From the NCBI GenBank assembly GCA_914767715.1, contig OU612071.1, forward strand, positions 1,924,001-1,984,000: a stretch of 60,000 nucleotides of DNA. The letters run 5' to 3'. A model generated the notes under the pieces. It was not told the origin of the DNA. It did no database searches and saw only the letters and a list, made by a program, of their open reading frames with translations. Shown here piece by piece: positions 1 to 11,522 of the stretch (within the stretch, counting starts at the first letter, position 1; the number at the start of each line of letters is the position of its first letter). The translations under genes were made by a program, and so were the position numbers. This DNA comes from Membranipora membranacea. Taxonomy: Eukaryota > Bryozoa > Gymnolaemata > Cheilostomatida > Membraniporidae.

Positions 1-1032
1 GACTCCAGATTTTTCAGAAAAAACACTCACTAAAATGACATTTTAAGTTGACGGATATTTCTGATTTCTCATCATACTTGAAATAAGGGACCATTTGCTT
101 CAGAGTGGTCGTTGTGGATGTTTGATACAATTTTATGGTATGATTATTATGATTATGGTTGTTGGTTTGTGTTTGTAAATTATTTGAGATGGCAACTTCA
201 GCTTCATAAAGAATATTTTGTATACACTCCAGTCAAGGCACTGGCAGTTGACGTATACATGTGTATTTGTTTGCATAGTTTTGAGGGAAGGGGGATTAGT
301 GTAGTACTAGTAGAAGTGTTCAATCCTTTGAAATGACCAGAGTTATCATATCATACAGCTGTGATTCTCTGTCAGAAATGGATTGATTCTATAAAAATAT
401 AAGAGAGGCAACCAGAAAGTGATCTTATGAGCAATGAGGACTGACAGTAACACCACATCTGATTTTAGCACCAATCTTAATTGATCTTCTTTGACATAAG
501 AAACAAAAAAGCTTATGATAATACCCTCAATAAAGTAATGTTATCTGGAGAGCAAATCTGAATCTTGACATTATGTCCACTGTGACTGAAAATGAGGCAA
601 GCTGCAAAACTTTACACCTCCGATCACTTGTTCACAGGCTACTCGTACTTCATTTAATCAGAAATAAAACAAACCCACTGAATCTGTAACATATTAGTGA
701 GAGAGACAGGACACAGTTTATATGGCTGGCAAGTGGCAGTAGAAAAAACAAGCTAGCCCGGTAATTTATTTTCATCACAATGATGTGTTTGCGGTTGGGG
801 CTTTGGCTTATTTTCATGGGAAAACATAGAAATTTTTTCCAATGGCTGCAAGTGAAAATACCTACAAGTGTTCCACATAGTGTGCCATGAAAATTTTTCC
901 GAGAAAATGGCTTTAAGTGCTCTAAAACTTAAATTTTCATACCCAATTCCTTAGTTCTCAATGATAAGTTATATGATACAGGCACTAGCCATGCACAACC
1001 AGATTGCGTCGCTTCGTGGAGTTCGCAATAAT
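1..1032. other. Non-coding, no gene seen
   Basis: AT-rich sequence with only short chance reading frames. No splice-bounded coding exon, RNA gene or clear repeat was recognised. Confidence 0.5.
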
Positions 1033-1683
1033 TAGGTAGGACAGTCACCTTATGACAATCGCATTATAGCTGCCAAATCATGGTTCATTATGATTGAGAC
1101 TTTTCGACAGATAAACTTTATAAGACAGTTTGGGGGGTGGTTGTTTTCGCGCGGCTTAAGCAATATTTTACAGTGCAATACCAGGCCGCACAATATGAAA
1201 CCCTCAAAAGTGGTTATTTCTCCAAGTCACACTTGTGACTGACTTTCATCACTCACAGGCAAATGCTTGTTTGAGGTAGATTTCAAGATGAATGAATGGG
1301 GTGGTTGTTTTCGCGCGGCGCATGAATTTGCAAAGAATGACAGATCATCCATTGTGCCATTAAGTTCTAACCTTTCAATCTAAAATTTGGTAGACGGCCA
1401 CCTCATGACAATCACATTATGGCTAGAAAATCATGGTTCATTATGTTTGAGACTTTTTAACAGATATCTTTATAAGACAGCTTGGGGGTGGTTGTTTTCG
1501 CGTGGCTTAAGCAATCTTTTACAGTGCAATACCAGGCCTCACAATATGAAAAGCTCAAAAGTAATTATTTCTCACACTTGTGACTGACTGCCATCACTCC
1601 CAGGCAAATGCTTGACAGAGGTAGATTTTACAACGAATGAATGAGGTGGTTTTTTTCATGCGGCTCATGAACCTGCAATGAAA
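1033..1683. repeat. Diverged tandem duplication, about 353-bp period
   Basis: Two copies, roughly 1033-1333 and 1386-1683, align along their length. Both run from a segment containing ATGACAATC, through GGTTCATTATG, to ACAGTGCAATACCAGGCC and GGCAAATGCTTG, with scattered substitutions. Each copy contains the motif GGTTGTTTTCGCG or a variant, and the first has a second one near its end (1136-1155, 1300-1319, 1487-1505). No coding potential is visible. Confidence 0.8.
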
Positions 1684-2005
1684 GTATGTGTGTTCTGTGA
1701 TGTGGCAACTACACATCTATTCACTGTTGGCTTAGTGCACCTTTTTTTTGCAAACCAGACATCTCTAAATCATAGGAGCTTCAAATAACAACTAGTGTTT
1801 GCGAAAAATAGATCTACAAAGTACCATATGAAAAAGAGGCTTTATACACTCAGTCATAATGTCAATGAGATACCAACACCATCCCATGGTACAACTTTGG
1901 CCATCATAGTGGCAGCCAGAACATCATGGTATGCTCCAGTTAGATGATCTGACCCATTTAGAATGGTGATAAACAGCTGGGCCCTTGATATGGACAGTCA
2001 CAAAT

Positions 2006-2210
2006 AGGGGGGACAGTTTACACTAAGGGGGACAGTTTACAATAGGGGGGGACAGTTTACAATAGGGGGGGGACAGTTTACAATAGGGTGGTGGACATTT
2101 TACAATAGGCCTGTTTTTATTGTAAAGTGTCCCCAGGACAGTTTACAATATTGTAAAGTGTACCGGGGTTGTTTTCGCGTGGGGGACAGTTTACAATACT
2201 ACACCGGTAC
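2006..2210. repeat. G-rich minisatellite with inverted segment
   Basis: Repeated units of the type GGGGGACAGTTTACAATAG, about 20 bp each, occur four to six times with variable G runs. An inverted version (TATTGTAAAGTGTCC) follows near 2115-2132, so the stretch can fold into hairpins. The motif GGTTGTTTTCGCG reappears at about 2167, linking it to the duplication at 1.0-1.7 kb. Confidence 0.75.
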
Positions 2211-3657
2211 CTGACAGACTTCATTTTTTCTATTTACAATGAGTAATTGTGCGCTCATCCAAACAATTCTTTTGTAGTACTGTAACTTTGTGAGCAGCCA
2301 TTAAAGTCTATACAAACAAACACACAGATTATCAAGCCAGAGTTTAACAAACTTTCACATTCTTTTTTATTCAGTATCAGATATCATATATGGGCACTAC
2401 TAAAAATTATCCTGAATTTGTGTACAACATGTAAAAAATTAATATATATTATCTTTTTTTTTGTATTATTGGATGTTGATACAAATAAATGGATGAATAT
2501 AGAAATCATACTTGTTCAGATTTTCAGCTCATCGTCATCATTGAAGTATCCATTTAAATAAGCGAAATAAAAATGTGCTTGTTGAATTTGCAGATTTGTC
2601 AGTTTTTAATTATTAACAAGTAATCAATGTATTGGGATGTCCAACATTATTTTTGAGGTGCATCTTAACAGTGGTCTCTTTATTAAGTTGTTGTAACTTT
2701 ATTGCAGAAACTGAGTACTGTAACCTGTTAATAAAAGTGACGTTTTAAAACTGGTACTTGTAACATTAAAACACATTAAATTATTTGACATCAAATTGTT
2801 GTGAACGATTTAGAAGCAAATACAAAATAGAAAAAAGCAACTTAATTATCTTGACTAACAAATTTTGACACCTTCACATAAGTATGGTGATTCCTGGTTG
2901 GTGAGCTATAATATTGGTGCTGTTGTAGGTACTGAACCTATTAATAAAATGGCATACAATGACTACGTACAAAAACTAGGTCACAACAAATTTATGTGGC
3001 AATTGCATACATGTTGAATACAATTAACTTCAGATAAATTGTGCGTTTAAGAATTTGAAGATACATGTAAAAGCAATAAAATACAAAAAATGAACTTACG
3101 TATTCAGCCTTAGACTTAAGATATGTAATATGGTGGTGTAATGATACGCTAATTCTCCTGTAGTGTAGTAACTATTGAGGAGAAAATTTTCCCAAACAGG
3201 TGGGTTTGACTATAAAACTGATTTCTTTCTACATTTTGACGTCTTAGTTGGGTGACGGCTAAATGACTAATGCTATAAGAAAACTGTATGATATGGGACA
3301 AGAATAGATTGTTTAGACTTGGCTAGCCACAGCTTGAGATAATATTGGGTATATAATGAGCAAGGAGCTAAAATTCACATCATGCAGAGAAAAGGTTACA
3401 TCAAAATCTATGACCTTGCTTGAATATTGGCCTCTATTATGTAATATTAGACTAGGTGAGGCAAAAACTGGGTGCATCACGTATATACCGATACAATCAT
3501 AGAACAGTGCTTACTGGACCTATGCTTAGTAAAAACTGTATAGTAACTCATCATGCTATCATTTTAATACTGCGCTGATAAGAACCCATTACCACAGCTG
3601 TACTGCCTTGCATTGTTATCACGGAGGAATGTCTGTGTCAGGAAACAGTTAGTTATA
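2211..3657. other. Non-coding, no gene seen
   Basis: AT-rich interval between the minisatellite and the 3' end of the minus-strand RING gene. It would hold the 3' untranslated region of that gene. I see no exon, RNA gene or clear repeat. Confidence 0.45.
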
Positions 3658-5034
3658 TTATAGTTTACTCTTCCATATAGTAAAATAACAATCTCCTACT
3701 CTGAGAGATATGAGACTACCACCACAATAAGTGATATAAGATCTGGCTTTATCATTCTGATGTTTAACCATACAGCACCACCCTCCCTCCTCCTCAGCAT
3801 CAAACTTCTCGCCCACATATTTAGCTCTCTGGGAGTAATCATCACTCTTCTGTACAGCCTCTATAGCAGTAAGTACAGCCTTCTCTCTCAGACGATCTTC
3901 TGTCTTCAGTGTGTACTCCCAGCTGATATGACAGGGTCTGAGTTTATCATCTGATCCTCCTGATGTGAGAGCCAACTGTCCACCTGTAGATGATAAGGGA
4001 TTATTTTTGCTTATAGCTAACAAAACAAGGTCAATAATTCAGCTTTGTCCAAAAAGATAATATCATAAAGTAGATCTCTGCAAAGAAAAAAATAAGAATT
4101 ATAGCCTGCTCTTTATGGCCACTATTCTGGCCGCTTAGATCTGAATCAATATTAGATCTTAAATAAAATAAATCTGTTTTTGTGTGAAGGTATGTATATC
4201 AGTGATTTTTATGGAATTTACCGATTTTAACCATAATGTACCCTTGAATTGAGAACCTTATTCACATCAACCTATGCGTTGACGTGTTTCATAATCACTA
4301 TGGTTTCATGCTTCGAATGAGTAGTCCCCTCTCGTTTTGAATGATGAATGCTATCGACTTCCATAATATAAAAAACATTGAAAGAGATCTGCCGCTGCCG
4401 GGATTTGTTCATGTTTATGTCATAGAAGGAGAGAGCTCCCATCTACCTACAATTTTTTTTGTAATTCGATTGCAATGTTTACAAAGTAGGGAGCGATTCC
4501 CATACTTTAGGCTCCAGAATAAATTCAATCATAATTGAAAGTCAAACTATTTATGCAGCAAACACAAAGAAAGTTTTTTTTTTCTTTCAGTGCTAGCTTG
4601 GAAGACCACAGAGGAGCTCCACATAAAATAAGATATAAATGATTCTCCTACTCGAGTCAAGAGAAGACACAAAAATAGTAAAATATCTGATCTGAAACAT
4701 TGTATGCAGTATTTGTCAGCAGATGTCGCCCAGGGTTAATTGATGAATGCCATAATATAAGTTACTATGACCTACCCTGATTAAGATCGATCCCAGCGAT
4801 ATTAGGCAGGTCCATATTAGGTGTTAGGTTCCTGATCTCACTCTTCTTCGGTACTGAGACCTTGAAGCAGGCCTGACACGGCTGCTTACAGCCCTCAGTC
4901 CAGCCATCATGCTGATCCTCCAGACATGTGATACAGAAGTTATGTCCACATGACAGAGAGACTACCTGACCATGTACATCACTACACTTCCAGCATCTCA
5001 TCAGATTGACTGTGGTCACTGTCACCTGAGCCAT
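3658..5034 (-). CDS. RING finger plus dynein-light-chain-like protein, two exons
   Basis: The model has two coding exons, 5034-4776 and 3983-3658, joined in phase 1 (donor CAGG|gtaggt, acceptor ctacag|GTGG), giving 194 aa. Residues about 14-55 form a RING finger: CWKC, then CGHNFCITC, then CQAC, a C3HC4 arrangement expected to bind two zincs and typical of E3 ubiquitin ligases. Residues from about 105 to the end resemble the LC8 family of dynein light chains: a helical stretch, then KFDAEEEGGWCCMV (compare the family's FD...W-C-IV) and a C-terminal beta region ending YFTIWKSKL. LC8 proteins bind short linear motifs as dimers, so this could couple ligase activity to motif binding; that is inference. 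The ATG at 5034 is the first in frame and a stop closes exon 2. Ligase activity and dimerisation are untested. Confidence 0.72.
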
Positions 5035-6667
5035 TACTCAATTGTTGTTTTTTTGTTATCGGCTGCAAAAGAAAAACCGGCACATTATCATCATATACAT
5101 CGTGAATGAGACGTGTTGTCTAACTATGACTGTACTTGTTGGAATTCTTACTGAGTATTAAACACTAAGCTAACTCTGTAAGATCACAGACTATCATCAA
5201 AGAAAGGTTCACAAAATTCTCCTGTTCACGATACTGTGCTTCTTATTGAAAACTCTGCTCATGGTTAGTCTATCATGATGTAAAAACAAAATTCTCTAAC
5301 CTGAAATATCCCCAGTTTTATAATATGTCTACTCCTACTACATGCTAAGTTATAGATGTCAGCGTTCTCTCATCGATTTGTCATATTCAGGATCATGTGA
5401 TGAGGGCAGTGAACATTAGAGTTTTGGTTTCATACGATAAGGTTTAGTTACAGATTGTCTGAGTCAAAAGTTAGGGCTGAACCAATCAGAAAACACCTGT
5501 GAACACGTCGATGATAACAGTGTTCACTCAAAATTTTGAGAAGACAACTGTTTCCCAATAATACCTGACAAGATTGTCAAAATAGGTTGTAGTTTCACAA
5601 TTGATCATGCCTAATACTGATATTAAGTGACTTTTTTGCATAGCATTTACTCTTATTCTGCTAAAACAGGACAGGAGTAACAGTGTTTCTTTACTAGATT
5701 TATGCATCTGCTGTCAACATAACGAATATGCACCAATAAAAGATCGTAGCAATAGGTTATCAAATGAAAGTCCAGAAACCGTTAACTGAGGTAAAGTGCC
5801 ATTTCCGACAGCTGCACATCACTAGAGAGAGCTGAGAGCGCCATGCAGTGCTGATAACAAGGATGACACAGATTGGTTCCCACCATGTAAAGTGTCTGAG
5901 CTTCGAGATAAAAAGGCAAGTTACTAGGAGACTAAGGAAACATAATAAATACCATAACCTGATAATCACAGAGTACTTAGCGCTGAAAGAATGATAAAGC
6001 TGTGTGATACTGAGGTAGAGTCATTAGATCACAAAGGTCACTCTGTATTTTCTTATAGTATCACAGCTGCAGTGCGTTTGAGATAAGACAAACGTCAGTC
6101 AGAGTATCTTAGATTGTACTATATTATTATTGCCTGGCTCTATGCACTAAATCCATAATGTAAATAGATGATTGCTCCTACGCTAGTGGGTCGATGATAT
6201 ACTTCAAGCGGCCCGCTCGCCTATGCTAAGCAGCCCAGAGTTAATGTACAAAGCCACCACGCCGGCCTGTGAGCCGGGCAACTATCACCGCTTCCCAATA
6301 CATTGCGCAACCTGTTGGAGTACCGCTAGCATTTTTGCTGGCTTGGAGACACTCAGCCATTAATCAGCAGATGGAAGCCTCACACCATTGATCGGATCGA
6401 ACTTGCTAATTAAATAACAAAACACGTCCAAAAATCACATAGGGGAAATTAGTCAGCCATACATCTCATATGCCCTGAGACAGTATATAATATATGAAGG
6501 TTATGTAAATACTAAACAATACAAGAAACAAGCAGAAACTGTGAGATCATAATGCAGAGAATGGGAGTTACCTTCCCTTCTTGGAGGCACTTTATCGACC
6601 ATCAATAATTCATGCCAAATAGTGCATTGAGTATTTTTCCAGGCAAAACTGACAGAATTTCATCATA
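5035..6667. other. Intergenic, upstream of the RING gene
   Basis: Presumed promoter side of the minus-strand RING gene. No other gene recognised. About 6541-6640 holds a dispersed repeat whose sequence (TCATAATGCAGAGAATGGGA onward) recurs at 15268-15345 in a UCHL5 intron. Confidence 0.5.
6541..6640 (+). repeat. Dispersed repeat, copy 1
   Basis: Shares ATCATAATGCAGA, ATGGGAGTTACCTTCCCT and CATCAATAA with 15261-15345. Probably a short non-autonomous element family; the MITE at 6668 lies immediately beyond it. Confidence 0.6.
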
Positions 6668-7011
6668 CCCTATAAGAGTTTAGTTTTCGCGGCATTTAGG
6701 ATTCGCTTTTCGCGTTGTTGCCTAGGTTGCGAAATTTAGTGTATCTTAAATTAAACTCACTCACCATAGTTTCATAAACAATGTACAATTTTACAGGAAT
6801 ACACCTCACTGTAGCGTGCAACCCGGTGTAGTGGTCTAAGTGTCTGCCTTGCAATCAGAACGAGATTTTATGCCCTGGGTTCGAATCCCAGCTTAGTCAT
6901 TGTTTTTTAATTTTCACTAGTAAGCCTACTAGCGAAATTTAAAACTAATGAAATTTAGTACCAGGTCCAGATAGCGAAATTAAACTCTAGCTAAATTAAA
7001 CTCCTATAGGG
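6668..7011. mobile_element. MITE with CCCTATA terminal inverted repeats, TA target duplication
   Basis: The left end reads TA|CCCTATAAGAGTTTAGTTTTCGC and the right end is its inverse, ...AAACTCCTATAGGG|TA, so the element is 344 bp flanked by TA on both sides. TA duplications and short inverted ends fit a Tc1/mariner-type non-autonomous element. It encodes no transposase. The interior contains a tRNA-like sequence (6822-6897). A shorter relative lies at 45093-45257. Confidence 0.75.
6822..6897 (+). other. tRNA-like sequence inside MITE (pseudo-tRNA or SINE head)
   Basis: A perfect T-arm is visible (CTGGG, loop TTCGAAT, CCCAG at 6875-6891). An anticodon-like hairpin (TCTG/CAGA) has loop CTTGCAA, which would present anticodon TGC (Ala). 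The 5' end does not pair with the 3' end as an acceptor stem, and the variable region is too long for tRNA-Ala. I therefore call it tRNA-derived rather than a functional tRNA gene. Confidence 0.6.
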
Positions 7012-9300
7012 TAAGTAACAGCCGACAATAACATACAGTGGTCATTGGGTAGTATTTAAGTAACTCCAACTGTGCTTAGTACAGACTATACAGTATCATA
7101 CTGATGAGTTGGTAACTGTGTGCTGATAAGGGGCTTATAATAAGTTGTCTCCACATTTTGACATGGTATATCATCACCACATGTGTGTACCATTGCTGAC
7201 AAGATGCCAGGTTTATGATGCTGTTATCTCAATCACAATGCATCATTCAAGAGTTTGAGATGAGTCGACCTTCTATACCCAAAATCTGTTGTGAATCGAA
7301 ACCTAATTTTGATGATGTATTGAGCGAGTTACAACATGGATTCCTTGTGTTACACCTGAAATAGATCGACTTGGCTCATGTCATACTAGTTATAGTACCA
7401 GTTATATCAGACACAATATATGTATTAGTACAATACAGGTCGTTTGTCAGGACAGTTTTAGTTTATCACATGGTTGTTTCTAAGTGAGGAATTCAGTCTC
7501 TTCAGAGGATAATCGGCCCTTTAGAACAGATGGTGGTCAAAGTAATGAGAATGAACTCCCTTGGTTACAATGATAATAGTAAAAGAGGTACAGAGTTTGG
7601 ATTAATTGCTATTCCTCATTGCTACAGATAGTACAAGAAAATGGTCCAAATAATGTTTCTGAATGAAATATTAATTTCTCATCAAGCACCAATTATTGAT
7701 ATTTTAGAAATTTTCTAGCCAGACACTTAGACATAAATATTTGTATTTGTTGCGGAACATGCATATTACAATAACAGGATCATAGCTTTTTGAATTGATC
7801 GAGCTACAGTAGGATTTCAATAAAATGCTCTATAATTCTTATAAACCGTATCGGTATCAGAGTCAATTATAGTTTCACTTTAGCTTATTCAAGATACCAG
7901 TAACTGCGCTATATACAGACTATACAGTAGCACATTACACTGTGTCATTTTAATACTGAGCTGATGTGAAGCCATCACTACTTTTCCGCCTTGTATTATT
8001 ATCATGGAAGGATGTCAAACCTATACAGCTATAGACCCTTTGTTAACATTTGTATATCGAGGTAACATCACAGAGTAAGGATATATCGCGTTGTATATGT
8101 AAGCGTTGCAGGTTTCAATTATAGTTACACATAATTTTCTCCCCTTGTCAAAAAAGGGGACAACTCTGTACCAACCTAACACAATGAGTACGCTAATGCT
8201 GCCTAAATTGAAAAAGGGATTTGCAAGAGGGGAATCTTCACCATTTTGCTAATAGCTGAAAAGCTAAATTCAGGTAACACGTTCCTCTCACCATTATCAA
8301 ATTTGATGACTCTCACCTCAGCTTGCCAAGATTTAGTGCAAATTTCAGTATTTAGTTGTCCCTACTAAAATAAACTATTTATTTTCTGGATGACACTCGT
8401 CTCCATCATGATGGATACGAGTGTCATCCAGTTTCGACTTGATAAAATTGAGAGAGCTAGCAAAATGGGTCACATATACAGATAAGATACCTCTTTACTA
8501 CAATGTAGATCTGCCTGGGGGGGAGGGGTCTAAAGTCCTCTGACAGATCAGTGATAGGTTTTTTTATTTTGGATTAGTATTTCAATACAAAACACATATA
8601 GATACCCTTCAGAGTATCAGAGATCCGAATCGTTTTTGAAAAATGGATAAGATAAATTGATGTCCAGCACCTTTTTGCAAAGTACAATAACAAATCTAAC
8701 TAGCTTCAATAAAAATATCATATTATCGTACTGCCCAGAAAGCACATACTATACAAGATGATTCAAATGGATATTATTCAGAGTGCAATTGTGAAGTTAA
8801 AAGATATTGAAACTTCATCATGCATATAAAACACAATATGCAAGATTAAAGGGATACAGTGATGAAAGTAAACGTCTAAAATAGAATAGGAAATTTTGTG
8901 AAAATTTGATAAACTTAAAATGTCACAACTTGAATGCCAGTGGAGTGATATGAATAGAAATTACCCAACTAAGCTTACACAGTTACTGTTCTCAGTAAGC
9001 AAAAGTGTGTCAGCAAAATGTTCTCAAGTAGTCTCATAAAATGGCAGCAGTAAGCTAAATGGGTAAATATTAGTAACAGTTCGTTGGCCAGTGTCTGGGC
9101 TGACTTTATGTTAGTAAGTATTAGTTACAGCGAGATATATACTAAGTTACGAAGGGGAGTGAATATCAGTTTACAATTTACAGTTTAATGTTGTCTGTCA
9201 ATTTTCATTCAAGTGGAAAGGCAAACTTTTCCTACCACAAATACTTAAGGGTAATACCGTTCCCACAATGCATCCATGACTATGTTATGTCTCTCTATAT
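7012..9300. other. Intergenic, no gene seen
   Basis: AT-rich, no convincing exon on either strand. It contains a 44-bp near-perfect palindrome at 8387-8430. The rightmost part would be the 3' flank of the minus-strand cytidine deaminase gene. Confidence 0.45.
8387..8430. repeat. 44-bp near-perfect palindrome
   Basis: Arms TGGATGACACTCGT and ACGAGTGTCATCCA flank a central palindrome CCATCATGATGG. Only one position pair (8401/8416) fails to match, giving 22-bp arms. No terminator or gene boundary is adjacent. Confidence 0.85.
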
Positions 9301-9390
9301 GACTAGGTTGTGACTAGGTTGTGACTAGGTTGTGACTAGGTTGTGTCTTGTTTGTGTCTAGGTTGTGACTAGGTTGTGACTAGTTTGTGT
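9301..9390. repeat. 11-bp minisatellite overlapping the deaminase stop codon
   Basis: About eight units of GACTAGGTTGT or close variants. On the minus strand the unit is ACAACCTAGTC, and the first unit overlaps the stop codon (9382-9380) of the cytidine deaminase, so the repeat seems to have grown from the 3' end of that coding sequence. Because 11 is not a multiple of three, copy number changes alter frame but each unit carries a TAG. Confidence 0.85.
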
Positions 9391-10574
9391 CTCTCTCATC
9401 TTTCAGAGCAGCAGGATGGAACCCTAGAGGTAGGAGATCATTAACTGATAACTGCATATAAGAACCATCAGGCTTCACACAGTATAAACTCCAGTCAGTA
9501 CCAAACTAGAGATAAACAGAAGTGAGAAGACATGTTAGTTAGTGCTGTCATGGATCCAAAGGGCCGTCTATCGCCACTTTAAACCTCCCAACCAGAGCAC
9601 ACCAGCTCAATACAGATTAATTAGTTAGTATCAGCGAAGCAAGTATGCATATAACTGAAGGAAGTAATGATGATTTAATTGAAAATTACCAAGTCTATTT
9701 ATGGAAGAGTCTGCATGCTACAAAGATTCCAAAAATTCACCAAATCACTAAATTCTGCTCTAGGCAATAAAATTTTGGTAATCTAAACATACATGATGGA
9801 AAGATATCTGACCTCTACTTATGTTTGTCTGCAGGCTCCACATGGACCTTTGAATGTTCCCTTAACGTCACTAAAAGTAGATACAATAACGCATTGTATG
9901 AATATCATGTACACTTTACTTGGATACGGACCTTCCATACAGCAAAAGATGAGAAAGAAGATAAGGAAGATAAACATTGGATAGGGTTGAGTAAAATACA
10001 AAAAATCTGAGGAGCTTTCCCTTGTGCTCCAAGGAGCAAATCCGCCCTTGTTGTTTCACATGTCTGTCAGCAACCCTCAGCTGGTGCATTGAGTACATAC
10101 TATCATATAATCAAGAATAACCATTAGACGCAACACAAAGTTACTGGGATACGCAGACAAGGTCCCAATGCAATGGTCCGAGCCTGGTCTAAATAATGTT
10201 CGAGAAAGAATCTCACTTTATCATACTCTGGACTATAATCCACTTGTAGCTGACATTGTAATAATAAGGGTTGTATTACTTTCATGATGGGAGCTTAAAA
10301 ACCCAATCTTATTTCATGTCTCAGTGCTCAGGCGGCTGCAGGTGCTTGTTTGTGGCAGAGAAAGTGAATAACATTTGTTTTTGTAGTTGGGGTTCTTTTT
10401 TGTTAAATTTGGTACCCTAACCAGAAGTTATATACACTCTTGTCTTACAGAGTCATACTTACCAGCATACAGCCATAGATATAAAATTTTGATATCCTTT
10501 AGTTACCGCATTACATACAGCTACCCTCTCAGCGCACAGAGTCAGACCATAGGAGGCATTCTCTACATTACAGC
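9380..10574 (-). CDS. CDA: Cytidine deaminase, partial (5' end not found)
   Basis: Three minus-strand exons are read. Exon 10574-10463 (phase-1 entry) encodes GCNVENASYGLTLCAERVAV, containing the first zinc cysteine and the catalytic glutamate of the CAE motif. Exon 9870 to about 9825 encodes GPCGACRQ with the remaining two zinc cysteines. Exon 9505-9380 encodes FGTDWSLYCVKPDG to a stop. This is the homotetrameric nucleoside cytidine deaminase family (cytidine/deoxycytidine to uridine, pyrimidine salvage, cytosol; usually about 146 aa). Two problems stand out. No exon for the N-terminal third (the SAYCPYS region) was found up to UCHL5. After GACRQ the sequence runs into ACA TAA with no GT donor, and about four residues expected before FGTDW are missing. 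It may be a pseudogene, or have a microexon or non-canonical splice. Confidence 0.7.
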
Positions 10575-10591
10575 CTGGTAAAATAGTAAAC

Positions 10592-10914
10592 ATTACAAAA
10601 TAAAGTACACCTATGCTGTAGTATGTTGGATAGGCCCTGGGGGCCGATGTCAGGGAGACATGCCCCAATGCACCTATGAGAGTTTGGTGACAAAAGGCCT
10701 TTTGTTTGGTGAACAAAGGAGTACAATGGCAGGCAAAGTGTGCTTGTCTGAATGCATGTTGGATTCATGTGATTGCATGCTGGGGCGCCTGTATGCTAAG
10801 CTCAGCTCTCTACTTTTGCTACACTCATTTGCGGGTATACACAATCCACCCGCTGCTACGATATGTAGGAACCACTGGTAAAGGGTATTTCACAACTGTA
10901 CTTTATTTTGTAAT
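10592..10914. mobile_element. Inverted-repeat-bounded element (MITE-like)
   Basis: An 18-bp perfect inverted repeat, ATTACAAAATAAAGTACA (10592-10609) and its complement (10897-10914), bounds a 323-bp segment. It lies just 5' of the first recognised cytidine deaminase exon, separated from its splice acceptor by about 17 bp. I see no clear target duplication. No transposase. Confidence 0.6.
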
Positions 10915-11522
10915 GAAGATAATATCAAATTATGAATTATAGGTTTGGTGCAGAGGATGATGGCATACAGGGTTGGTGGATTTACTTAGTTAGTAACATG
11001 CATCAGGGAGGGAGTGCATTTCTAGTTCACTTTCTTTCCCAATGCCAATTCAGGAATCAACCACCAAGTTGTTGGGTGGCAAAGTAGAGGCATGTTAGTC
11101 CCAGGGGCCTATGAGACAAATACACATGGTAATTGCATTAGTCTTGTACCCATTGAGGATCAATATAACAAACCTGTATGTGTATAGCCAAGCCAGGGCT
11201 GTCAGAGCAAGGAGTAACTCCTCGGTCAGGGCTAGATTTCAGAGTTCAGGGAGCTTGCAATAGATTTTAACTATAAAGATTCATTGCTAAAACAGCGATC
11301 CCAGTCAAACCAGGTTTATATTAAAACCAGCAAGAAGATTGGATCCTGCCAGTTTGATTGACCAATCACATATTTTGAAAGCAAATATTAATGACAATAG
11401 TTGAATAGCTAGACTTCATTCATATCCTGTAAGGATAGGGCTATAATTCAAATTTTTTTTGTCAATTCAATTGAATTATTTTGCTTGCATTCCCTATAGT
11501 TACTTAACTGAAGTCGTTCATC
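10915..11522. other. Region between deaminase exons and UCHL5
   Basis: Expected to hold the missing 5' exon of the cytidine deaminase and the UCHL5 promoter. I searched both strands by eye for the deaminase N-terminal motif and did not find it. A hairpin-like GAGCAAGGAGTAACTCCTC at about 11202-11222 has a relative near 11698-11720 inside UCHL5 intron 1. Confidence 0.45.

Noticed and set aside
6822-6897. Functional tRNA-Ala gene
   Set aside because: The T-arm is good, but there is no acceptor stem pairing and the variable region is too long. It sits inside a MITE.
10387-10942. Overlapping plus-strand frames
   Set aside because: Shadows of the cytidine deaminase exon and of the inverted-repeat element.
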